Source: an uncultured Lachnospiraceae bacterium
Lineage (GTDB): Bacteria; Bacillota; Clostridia; Lachnospirales; Lachnospiraceae
DNA: 5,634 bases
Assembly (NCBI GenBank): GCA_946183625.1
Contig: CAMHCL010000102.1
Location: forward strand, 1 to 5,634
Reading direction: 5' to 3'
Shown here: positions 1 to 5,634 of the stretch, one piece after another
How the letters are laid out: every line of letters begins with the position of its first letter
How positions within the stretch are numbered: position 1 is the stretch's first letter
The notes under the pieces: model-generated
Database searches by the model: none
The model's input: only the letters and a program-made list of their open reading frames with translations
Told to the model about the DNA's origin: nothing
Program-made: the position numbers and the translations under genes

Positions 1-2600
1 TCTCCTCTAGTAATGAGCTGAACCAATCCATCAGAAGTAGCCACCGTAATGTCCAAATTCTTTGTATTCTCCACAGTGAACCTTGCTATATACTGATCAG
101 CCGTCTCTGCTTCCTTGGTATATACCACATGAACACCTCTGTAATCCATCTTCTCGGTATAATGTCCTCTTACACGATATGCATCAAATACAACTATGAT
201 CTCCGTGTCCTTCAGCGCCCTGTATTCTGACATATAATCAAGAAGCTTATATCTGGCGCCTTCCATATCAGTACCATCACTTCTTCTATCATCAAGTATA
301 GATTTTAAATCCTGCCATGCATGGATTATATTGTAACCATCTACCAGAAGGTATTTAGGTTTTGATACGATCTTCGCTGACGTTCCAGCGCCAGTCTTTG
401 ATGCGGCATTAGACCTTGCCCCACCACTTATGCCTTTTACTGAATCTGTATTTCTGGTAATATAAACCCTCTTCGTCTGCCTCTTCTCTGCTCCGGCATT
501 TGCATGAGTTGAATTACGAAGAATGGCATCTATCTCATCCGTTCCTATAGCTCTGTCACGATTACTCTGAGCGGACGCGGTTCTCTTTGCGATCTCTGCC
601 TTTTTGAGAAGTTCCTCTTCAGCAGATATACTGTCATCATCGAAATAATCAGCTTCCCTGGAATCTATATGCATTCTCTCCTGGCATTCATCCCAAGGTA
701 TATTTCTTCCTGCACCATGCTCACAGAATACACTAAACGAAGGATTCTCAACATCTGCGTCCGGATCATAATCGAATCCTGCCACAATTTCATCCTGATT
801 CTCGCAAGGCCTGTAAACCTGGTTTTTTAGCTCGACTATTCCCTTCCCGGAGGTAAGAGACTTTATCTCTTCCCTGTAGCCTATTATAAGCTCTGCCTTT
901 GCATTTCCAGTAATAACAGCCGATTCCTCATCCTGACTTTCAAGAGATGCATCACCCATCCTGCTGAGGTCATTCATAACTCTTCCCATGGCATCAGCCG
1001 GGATTGTTATCTCATATTCATACCAAGGTTCCAGAAGCACTGATTCCGTCTTCATAAGTCCCTGTCTGACAGCTCTTCTTACAGCTTCCCTGAAATCAGC
1101 ACTCTCTGTATGTTTTAAATGTGCTTTTCCGGCTATGATAGTGATCCTCATATCTGTTAATTCCGAACCTGTCAGAACACCCTTCGGAAGATTCTCTGAA
1201 AGACATGAATAGATAGTCTTTATCCAGTTTATTCCCAGCTCGCTGGCGCTTACATCACAGCCTATCTCTATCCCACTTCCCTCAGGCAGCGGTTCCATAA
1301 GCAGATGTACTTCAGCATAATGTCTCAGAGGTTCAAAATGTCCATAACCTATTACCGGAGCCGCTATCGTTTCCTTGTATATAAGCTTTCCTGTAGAAAA
1401 ACCTACATCCACACCATATCTGTCAAGTATAGTATCATGTAATATCTCCAGCTGAAGCTTACCCATGACAGATATATTAATACTGTCCTTCTTCTCCGAT
1501 ACATTTAACCTGAGAAGTGGATCTTCGCTTACGAGTTCCCTAAGCTTAGGCACGAAAACTCTTGAAGGAACATCACTTGGGAGAATTATGTCATAAGTCA
1601 GAATTGGTTGACATAACGTACTTACATCATCCGGATATTCACCCAGTCCCATACCGATATATGTGTCGTCAAGGCCTACCAGAGTCACAACATCTCCAGC
1701 CTCAGCCTTGTCGAGACTTTGATACGAACCACCGCTGTAGAGCCTTATCTGATTGACCTTTGCATCCCCCAGTCTTTCATCCTGGATAGTATCACGAACC
1801 TTAAGTGTACCACCATACATCTTTATAAATGACAATTTGTGGCCATTCTCATATACTATCTTGAATACTCTGGCAGCAAAATCATCCTGATAGATCATAT
1901 CCTTCGAGTATGCTGTAATGAACTTCAGGATATCCTCTGTTCCCTCCGACTTTAGAGCCGAACCAAACAAAACCGGATGCAGCTTACGCTTGAAATATAG
2001 ATCACTTATATCTTCCTTATCTATACTTCCCTCTTCCAGGAACTTCTCGATAAGCTCCTCAGAGATTGAAGCAACCTCCTCTGATTCAGTCATGTTTATA
2101 TCAGTAAAATGTACATGTCCCAATCCAAGCTTCTTATTCAGTTCATCTGTTATCTCCTGAATACTCCGCTGGCACATATCCATTTTATTGACAAAAACCA
2201 TGTAAGGAACCTTATGAACACCAAGCATGCCACAGATCCTGATGGTAGAATCAGTTACTCCGTCGGGACCACTGATCACTAAGATAGCCATATCAAGAAC
2301 AGAGATTGCGCGCTCTGTCTCAGACACGAAATCCATATGGCCCGGTGTATCTATGATGGTGATTCTGAAGTCATCATCGGACATATTCAGATCACTGTTT
2401 TGAGGCATATCAATAACAGCCTGCTTGGACAGAATGGTAACGCCTCTTTCCTTCTCCAGCTTTTCAGTGTCGAGGAAAGCGTCCTTATTATCTACCCTGC
2501 CGGCCTTTTTTATAATACCGCTCTTCAGCAGCAGGCTCTCAGTTAATGTAGTTTTGCCCGCATCAACATGTGCGAGGATTCCTAAGGTAATCTTCTTCAT
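1..2600 (-). CDS. Tet(M)/EF-G-like translation GTPase fused to a YacP/Rae1-type NYN ribonuclease domain (3' end outside the window)
   Basis: The frame is open from ATG at 2600 to the window edge, 866 full codons without a stop, frameshift or internal gap. Residues 1-225 are a translational GTPase domain: P-loop AHVDAGKT (10-17), switch I ERGVTI (51-56), DTPGH (84-88, with the catalytic-type His88), NKMD (138-141) and GSA (213-215). Next come beta-barrel domain II, domain III with GKLQLEIL (380-387), domain IV from about IYKETI (407-412), and an EF-G C-terminal domain at about 520-600. This layout matches ribosomal protection proteins such as Tet(M). A segment with SVFCEHGAG and PWDE (623-638) follows, then a charged Ser/Ala/Gly-rich linker (about 645-746). 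From residue 748 a YacP/NYN domain begins: LLVDGYNII (751-759), VVFDAYRVRG (803-812), TKEAETAD (828-835), VATSDG (853-858). Asp754, Asp806, Glu832, Asp835 and Asp857 are the probable acidic metal-binding residues. Judged against YacP, some 40-50 residues lie beyond position 1. ATG 2600 is preferred over in-frame ATG 2609 because the AGGA at 2614-2611 is 10 nt from the former and 1 nt from the latter. It uses ATA and AGG codons freely, unlike pgk and tpiA, as expected of a lower-expressed gene. The domains are clear; the joint function is inferred. Confidence 0.93.
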   Translation of the reverse strand, partial: MKKITLGILAHVDAGKTTLTESLLLKSGIIKKAGRVDNKDAFLDTEKLEKERGVTILSKQAVIDMPQNSDLNMSDDDFRITIIDTPGHMDFVSETERAISVLDMAILVISGPDGVTDSTIRICGMLGVHKVPYMVFVNKMDMCQRSIQEITDELNKKLGLGHVHFTDINMTESEEVASISEELIEKFLEEGSIDKEDISDLYFKRKLHPVLFGSALKSEGTEDILKFITAYSKDMIYQDDFAARVFKIVYENGHKLSFIKMYGGTLKVRDTIQDERLGDAKVNQIRLYSGGSYQSLDKAEAGDVVTLVGLDDTYIGMGLGEYPDDVSTLCQPILTYDIILPSDVPSRVFVPKLRELVSEDPLLRLNVSEKKDSINISVMGKLQLEILHDTILDRYGVDVGFSTGKLIYKETIAAPVIGYGHFEPLRHYAEVHLLMEPLPEGSGIEIGCDVSASELGINWIKTIYSCLSENLPKGVLTGSELTDMRITIIAGKAHLKHTESADFREAVRRAVRQGLMKTESVLLEPWYEYEITIPADAMGRVMNDLSRMGDASLESQDEESAVITGNAKAELIIGYREEIKSLTSGKGIVELKNQVYRPCENQDEIVAGFDYDPDADVENPSFSVFCEHGAGRNIPWDECQERMHIDSREADYFDDDSISAEEELLKKAEIAKRTASAQSNRDRAIGTDEIDAILRNSTHANAGAEKRQTKRVYITRNTDSVKGISGGARSNAASKTGAGTSAKIVSKPKYLLVDGYNIIHAWQDLKSILDDRRSDGTDMEGARYKLLDYMSEYRALKDTEIIVVFDAYRVRGHYTEKMDYRGVHVVYTKEAETADQYIARFTVENTKNLDITVATSDGLVQLITRG

Positions 2601-2610
2601 AATAGTCATA

Positions 2611-2627
2611 TCCTGAACATAACAGGA
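2611..2627 (-). promoter_or_regulatory. Stem-loop sequestering the Shine-Dalgarno of the GTPase-NYN gene
   Basis: On the minus strand, TCCTG (2627-2623) and CAGGA (2615-2611) are perfect complements around a 7-nt loop. The second arm contains AGGA, the only SD-like sequence suitably spaced (10 nt) from the ATG at 2600, so folding would hide the ribosome binding site. The stem is only 5 bp and would be in dynamic balance. It shares three bases (2627-2625) with the longer stem-loop just upstream, so the two cannot form fully together. A regulatory role is an inference from pairing alone. Confidence 0.45.
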
Positions 2628-2660
2628 CGGTTCCTATAACATAAGCAATAAGAACCGTCC
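2625..2660 (-). promoter_or_regulatory. 9-bp inverted repeat in the mscL to GTPase-NYN intergenic leader
   Basis: GGACGGTTC (2660-2652) and GAACCGTCC (2633-2625) form a perfect 9-bp stem with six G-C pairs and an 18-nt AT-rich loop. It fills much of the 89-bp gap after mscL. Downstream on the minus strand is TGTTATGTT, a poor U-tract, so this is not a convincing terminator for mscL. On the plus strand it is followed by GTTTTAATT, but no plus-strand gene is seen. It may be a weak terminator, an mRNA 3'-end stabiliser, or the antisequestor partner of the overlapping SD stem-loop at 2611-2627. No clear promoter could be picked out in the gap. Confidence 0.5.
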
Positions 2661-2689
2661 GTTTTAATTAAATCATTTGTAATTTATAA

Positions 2690-3118
2690 TTACTTCTTCT
2701 CTTTGAGTAAGTCTCTGATCTCTGTAAGAAGAACTTCCTCATTTGAAGGCTCTGCAGCTTCTTCTTCAGCTTCTTCCTCTTTCTTTCTAAGACTCATAAG
2801 CTTATTCATGCCCTTAAGCATGAGAAAAAGAACAAGTGCTATGATCAGGAAGTTAATTACTGCTGATAAGAAATCTCCGTAATTCAACGTCAACGTCTTA
2901 ATTGTCTCAGCATCAAGTCCTGAATAATCAACCCATGGAAGTCTTATAGCTCCACCAATATCAGCGCCGCCGATACTGTTAATAAGTGGATTAATAAAAC
3001 TGTCACAAAGTGATGTTATAATAGCTCCAAATGCACCACCGATGATAACACCGATAGCCATATCCATTACATTTCCCTTAAGTGCAAATTCTTTAAATTC
3101 CTTCAAAAAACTCTTCAT
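2690..3118 (-). CDS. mscL: Large-conductance mechanosensitive channel MscL
   Basis: This 142-residue inner-membrane protein opens a wide non-selective pore when membrane tension rises, releasing solutes after hypo-osmotic shock; the family forms homopentamers. Seen in order: an amphipathic N-terminal helix (1-13, FLKEFKEFALK), the signature GNVMDMAIGVIIGGAFG (15-31) beginning TM1 (about 16-45), an extracellular loop (46-78), TM2 (about 80-106), a basic then strongly acidic linker (RKKEEEAEEEAAEP, 111-124) and a C-terminal helix (126-140) of the kind that bundles in the cytoplasm. Length fits the family. Aligned with E. coli MscL, the constriction residue Leu19 corresponds to Met20 and Val23 to Val24. 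The start lies 41 bp after tpiA, with AGG of TAGGT about 7 nt before the ATG and GAAGGG further upstream, so it is likely read through from pgk-tpiA. The Glu-rich linker is encoded by a GAA/GAG-biased simple stretch. Confidence 0.96.
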   Translation of the reverse strand: MKSFLKEFKEFALKGNVMDMAIGVIIGGAFGAIITSLCDSFINPLINSIGGADIGGAIRLPWVDYSGLDAETIKTLTLNYGDFLSAVINFLIIALVLFLMLKGMNKLMSLRKKEEEAEEEAAEPSNEEVLLTEIRDLLKEKK

Positions 3119-3159
3119 ACATTATACCTACCCTTCAAATTAGTAATCATATCTTCAGT

Positions 3160-3906
3160 TTAGTAATTTACGATCTTTCCGAAGTCAGCCTTAAGTGAAG
3201 CTCCACCTACGAGGCCTCCGTCGATATCAGGCTGTGCGAAAAGCTCAGCAGCGTTTCCTGCGTTAACTGATCCACCGTACTGAATACGAACTGCTTCAGC
3301 AGTTGCATCATCATAGATCTCAGCTATGCAGTCTCTGATGCCCTTGCATACTTCCTGTGCCTGTTCTGTTGTAGCTGTCTTACCTGTACCGATTGCCCAG
3401 ATTGGCTCATAAGCTATCACCAGATTCTTAACATCATCAGCTGCTACTCCGTCAAGGTCAGACTTAATCTGAAGTCTGATCCAATCCATAGTAACGCCCA
3501 TCTCTCTCTGCTCAAGGCTCTCGCCACAGCAAAGGATTGGTGTAAGACCTGCCTCTATAGCTTTCTTAACTTTCTTATTAAGTGTGCAATCACACTCCTT
3601 GAAGTAATCACGTCTCTCTGAGTGTCCGATGATAACATACTTAACACCTGCATCTACAAGCATCTCTGCTGATATCTCGCCAGTGTAAGCACCCTTATCC
3701 TCGAAATACATGTTCTCGGCACCAACCTCTACGTTAGTACCCTTAACAGCCTCAACAACAGGAACGATGTCGATTGCTGGTACACAGTAAACTACGTCTA
3801 CTGCATCATTTACTACTAAATCCTTTAACTCTGCTACAAGTGCAACTGCCTGTGATGGAGTCATGTTCATCTTCCAGTTGCCTGCGATGATCTTCTTTCT
3901 TGCCAT
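3160..3906 (-). CDS. tpiA: Triosephosphate isomerase
   Basis: This is a complete 248-residue cytosolic TIM-barrel enzyme, of normal family length, that interconverts dihydroxyacetone phosphate and glyceraldehyde 3-phosphate. The catalytic residues are all visible: Asn10 and Lys12 in GNWKMN, the electrophile His95 in IIGHSERR (92-99), and the base Glu167 in AYEPIWAIGTGKTA (165-178), which also contains the phosphate-gripping loop 6. Phosphate-binding YGGSV (210-214) and GLVGGASL (231-238) complete the site. The ATG at 3906 has AGGAG at 3922-3918, 11 nt upstream. It lies 41 bp downstream of pgk with no terminator between them, so the two are almost surely one transcript feeding the same stretch of glycolysis. 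No truncation or unusual residue is seen. Confidence 0.98.
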   Translation of the reverse strand: MARKKIIAGNWKMNMTPSQAVALVAELKDLVVNDAVDVVYCVPAIDIVPVVEAVKGTNVEVGAENMYFEDKGAYTGEISAEMLVDAGVKYVIIGHSERRDYFKECDCTLNKKVKKAIEAGLTPILCCGESLEQREMGVTMDWIRLQIKSDLDGVAADDVKNLVIAYEPIWAIGTGKTATTEQAQEVCKGIRDCIAEIYDDATAEAVRIQYGGSVNAGNAAELFAQPDIDGGLVGGASLKADFGKIVNY

Positions 3907-3947
3907 TTCTATTTTATCTCCTAAATAATATTTGTAAAATGTGCTGT

Positions 3948-5159
3948 TTATTTGTCGTTAGCTGCTGCAACGCCAGGAAGCTCCTTACCCTCAAGGAACT
4001 CGAGAGAAGCTCCACCACCAGTTGAGATGTGGCTCATCTTATCGCCAAATCCAAGCTGGTTGCATGCTGCTGCTGAATCTCCACCACCGATGATTGTTGT
4101 AGCATCTGTCTCTGCAAGTGCCTGAGCAACTGCAATAGTACCAGCTGCAAGTGTAGGATTTTCAAATACACCCATAGGGCCGTTCCATACTACAGTCTTT
4201 GCTGTCTTTGCAGCCTCAGCAAAGAGTGCTCTTGTCTCTTCACCAATATCAAGACCTTCCATATCTGCTGGAATGCTATCTGAAGAAACAGTCTTAACTT
4301 CGATAGGTCCATCGATTGGATCAGGGAAACCTGCTGCAACTACAGTATCTACTGGAAGGAGAAGCTTCTTGCCCAGGGAGTCAGCCTTTGCAAGCATTTC
4401 CTTACAGTAATCGATCTTAGAATCGTCTACAAGTGACAGTCCAACTTCCTTGCCCTGTGCTTTAAGGAATGTATAAGCCATACCACCACCAATGATGAGA
4501 GTATCACATTTCTCAAGAAGATTTGAGATAACGTTAAGCTTATCTGCAACCTTAGCACCACCGAGGATTGCTACGAATGGACGAACAGGGTTCTCTACAG
4601 CGTTTCCAAGGAAATCGATTTCCTTCTGCATAAGATAACCAACAACTGCTGTGTCAACAAACTGTGTAACACCAACATTTGAGCAATGAGCTCTGTGAGC
4701 TGTACCAAATGCATCATTTACGAATACATCACAGATAGATGCAAGATCCTTAGAAAATGCTTCGCCGTTCTTTGTCTCTTCTGGACGGAATCTTGTATTC
4801 TCAAGAAGGATAACCTCTCCATCCTGCATAGCGTTAACAGCTTCAACTACGTTAGGACCAACAACTTCTGGATTTGGTACAAACTTAACTTCCTGTCCGA
4901 GAAGCTCTGCAAGACGAACTGCAACTGGTGCAAGTGTCTTAGTCTGCTTATCCTCTTCTGTCTTAACCTTTCCAAGGTGTGAGCAGAGAATTATCTTTCC
5001 ACCGTCAGCAATAAGCTTCTTGATTGTTGGAAGTGCAGCCACGAGTCTGTTCTCGTCTGTAATCTTACCATCCTTAAGTGGTACGTTGAAATCACATCTT
5101 ACAAGGACGCGCTGTCCCTTTACATTAATATCGTCAACTGATTTTTTATTGAGTGACAT
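3948..5159 (-). CDS. pgk: Phosphoglycerate kinase
   Basis: This 403-residue cytosolic enzyme transfers phosphate from 1,3-bisphosphoglycerate to ADP, the first ATP-yielding step of glycolysis. The N-terminal substrate domain has RVLVRCDFNVP (17-27, with Arg21, Asp23 and Asn25), SHLGK (60-64), ENTRF (120-124) and NDAFGTAHRAH (148-158). The nucleotide domain has ILGGAKVADK (198-207), GGGMAYTF (224-231), WNGPMGVFE (325-333), GGGDSAAA (358-365) and STGGGASLEFLEGKELPG (379-396). Length is as expected for a bacterial monofunctional PGK, with no TIM fusion of the kind known from Thermotoga. A textbook AGGAGG (5172-5167) stands 7 nt before the ATG. It is preceded by the gap terminator and followed by tpiA at 41 bp, so it is probably the first gene of a pgk-tpiA(-mscL) transcript. 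The common SHLGRP motif reads SHLGKVK here, a variation I do not regard as inactivating. Confidence 0.98.
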   Translation of the reverse strand: MSLNKKSVDDINVKGQRVLVRCDFNVPLKDGKITDENRLVAALPTIKKLIADGGKIILCSHLGKVKTEEDKQTKTLAPVAVRLAELLGQEVKFVPNPEVVGPNVVEAVNAMQDGEVILLENTRFRPEETKNGEAFSKDLASICDVFVNDAFGTAHRAHCSNVGVTQFVDTAVVGYLMQKEIDFLGNAVENPVRPFVAILGGAKVADKLNVISNLLEKCDTLIIGGGMAYTFLKAQGKEVGLSLVDDSKIDYCKEMLAKADSLGKKLLLPVDTVVAAGFPDPIDGPIEVKTVSSDSIPADMEGLDIGEETRALFAEAAKTAKTVVWNGPMGVFENPTLAAGTIAVAQALAETDATTIIGGGDSAAACNQLGFGDKMSHISTGGGASLEFLEGKELPGVAAANDK

Positions 5160-5166
5160 TATATTA

Positions 5167-5172
5167 CCTCCT
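5167..5172 (-). promoter_or_regulatory. Strong Shine-Dalgarno of pgk
   Basis: AGGAGG on the minus strand, 7 nt from the ATG at 5159, is a near-ideal anti-SD match. It fixes the start and agrees with the high expression expected for a glycolytic enzyme. A TATAAT directly upstream (5179-5174) is too close to act as the -10 box of a normal leader. Confidence 0.85.
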
Positions 5173-5192
5173 GATTATATATTTAAATTAAA

Positions 5193-5210
5193 TGTAATCT
5201 GTAGATCACA
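5193..5210. promoter_or_regulatory. Imperfect 18-bp dyad upstream of pgk, possible CRP/FNR-family operator
   Basis: The plus strand reads TGTAATC, a 4-bp spacer TGTA, then GATCACA; the half-sites match at six of seven positions. The TGTGATC...GATTACA form on the minus strand resembles CRP/FNR-type sites. It ends 34 bp before the pgk start and lies downstream of the gap terminator, where a pgk promoter would be expected. No clear -35/-10 pair could be assigned, so whether it overlaps a promoter is unknown. It could be a chance dyad in AT-rich DNA. Confidence 0.35.
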
Positions 5211-5221
5211 TTTTCTTTCTT

Positions 5222-5265
5222 AAGAAGAAAACGGGTCCGGCCCAATATAGACCGGACCCCATTCT
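5222..5265 (-). terminator. Intrinsic terminator of gap
   Basis: On the minus strand GGGTCCGG (5260-5253), an 11-nt loop and CCGGACCC (5241-5234) form a perfect GC-rich 8-bp stem, immediately followed by GTTTTCTTCTT. It lies about 60 bp after the gap stop codon and about 75 bp before the pgk start. This is a strong rho-independent terminator, so most gap transcripts should end here and pgk should need its own promoter or read-through. Confidence 0.9.
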
Positions 5266-5318
5266 TAGGTCATTTTAAGCACTGCTTAGACCACCAATTA
5301 CTTCGTAATCGATGTCTA

Positions 5319-5634
5319 TTATGCAAGCTCAGCGAAGTACTTGATTGTTCTAACCATCTGTGATGTGTAGGAGTTCTCATTGTCATACCATGAAACTACC
5401 TGTACTTCATAGAGGTCATCAGCAATCTGAGATACCATAGTCTGTGTTGCATCGAAAAGTGAACCAAATCTCATTCCGATTACGTCTGAAGAAACGATTG
5501 GATCTTCGTTGTAACCAAATGACTCACTTGCAGCAGCCTTCATTGCAGCATTGATACCATCAACTGTTACGTCAGCCTTCTTAACTACAGCTGTAAGGAT
5601 TGTTGTAGAACCTGTTGGAACAGGAACTCTCTGA
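5319..5634 (-). CDS. gap: Glyceraldehyde-3-phosphate dehydrogenase, C-terminal part (5' end outside the window)
   Basis: The visible 104 residues are the end of the catalytic domain of NAD-dependent GAPDH, which oxidises and phosphorylates glyceraldehyde 3-phosphate to 1,3-bisphosphoglycerate, the substrate of the PGK encoded next door. The segment opens with QRVPVPTGS, whose Arg belongs to the inorganic-phosphate site. It continues with NEDPIVSSDVIG and FGSLFDATQT and contains SWYDNENSY, whose Asn contacts the nicotinamide of NAD. It ends in VRTIKYFAELA before a TAA at 5321-5319. The catalytic Cys and the Rossmann domain would lie upstream, beyond 5634. The NAD preference is a family expectation; its determinants are not visible. 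An intrinsic terminator follows closely. Confidence 0.96.
   Translation of the reverse strand, partial: QRVPVPTGSTTILTAVVKKADVTVDGINAAMKAAASESFGYNEDPIVSSDVIGMRFGSLFDATQTMVSQIADDLYEVQVVSWYDNENSYTSQMVRTIKYFAELA

Noticed and set aside
1..2600. Tetracycline resistance gene of the tet(M) class
   Set aside because: Overall fold and G motifs agree, but the SPV loop is replaced, a long extra C-terminal part is present and the setting is chromosomal among housekeeping genes with no mobile element signs.
1..2600. Possible frameshift or pseudogene, since the long frame has no stop in the window
   Set aside because: Translating every line of the minus strand gave one continuous frame with conserved motifs spaced as expected; the lack of a stop is only the window edge.
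988..2616. Several plus-strand frames of 63-80 codons
   Set aside because: All are antisense to the GTPase-NYN gene, whose minus-strand frame carries clear conserved motifs. None has a convincing ribosome binding site.
2750..2790. GAA/GAG-rich tandem-like tract
   Set aside because: It encodes the acidic EEEAEEEAA linker of MscL, a common feature of that protein's tail, so it is not a separate repeat element.
4686..4982. 98-codon plus-strand frame
   Set aside because: It lies wholly opposite the conserved pgk coding sequence, has no SD and shows no recognisable protein motif, so it is a shadow frame.
5174..5179. Perfect TATAAT (minus strand) as the pgk -10 box
   Set aside because: It would start transcription inside the AGGAGG, leaving no usable leader, and no -35 sequence is found 16-18 bp upstream.
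5297..5309. ATTAC-TTC-GTAAT small hairpin after the gap stop
   Set aside because: Only 5 bp with a 3-nt loop, AT-rich and without a T-tract; the real terminator follows downstream.
1..5634. CRISPR arrays, tRNA or rRNA genes, insertion sequences
   Set aside because: No spaced direct repeats, no cloverleaf-like sequence and no transposase or terminal inverted repeats were seen; coding density is high throughout.

Overview
The window carries five protein genes, all on the minus strand, so the order of transcription runs from high to low coordinates: the 3' end of gap, then complete pgk, tpiA and mscL, and finally a very long gene that is still open at position 1. Protein style (a clostridial-type GAPDH C terminus, a PGK with SHLGK in place of SHLGRP, an MscL with a Glu-rich tail), strong AGGAGG-type ribosome binding sites and moderate GC suggest a Firmicute, most likely a Lachnospiraceae member of the Butyrivibrio/Roseburia/Pseudobutyrivibrio kind. 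That placement is an inference from resemblance, not a database result.

Region by region (in the direction of transcription). 5634-5319: last 104 residues of glyceraldehyde-3-phosphate dehydrogenase. 5318-5160: a strong intrinsic terminator for gap, a CRP/FNR-like 18-bp dyad, an AT-rich stretch and an ideal SD for pgk. 5159-3948: phosphoglycerate kinase. 3906-3160: triosephosphate isomerase, 41 bp downstream. 3118-2690: large-conductance mechanosensitive channel MscL, another 41 bp downstream. 2689-2601: an 89-bp leader with two overlapping, mutually exclusive stem-loops, the second of which hides the SD of the next gene. 2600-1: an uninterrupted 866-codon reading frame for a Tet(M)/EF-G-like translation GTPase, followed by a roughly 100-residue flexible linker and a YacP/Rae1-type NYN ribonuclease domain that runs off the window.

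GAPDH, PGK and TIM are the triose-phosphate section of glycolysis. pgk and tpiA look co-transcribed, mscL is probably read through from them, and gap seems to be its own transcription unit, at least at its 3' end. The most interesting item is the fusion protein. Tet(M)-like GTPases bind at the ribosomal A site, and Bacillus subtilis Rae1 (YacP) is a ribosome-dependent endoribonuclease that cuts mRNA in the A site. Having both on one polypeptide suggests a GTP-dependent, ribosome-targeted mRNA cleavage or rescue factor. The loop that lets Tet(M) dislodge tetracycline is not conserved here, so a plain 'tetracycline resistance' label would probably be wrong.
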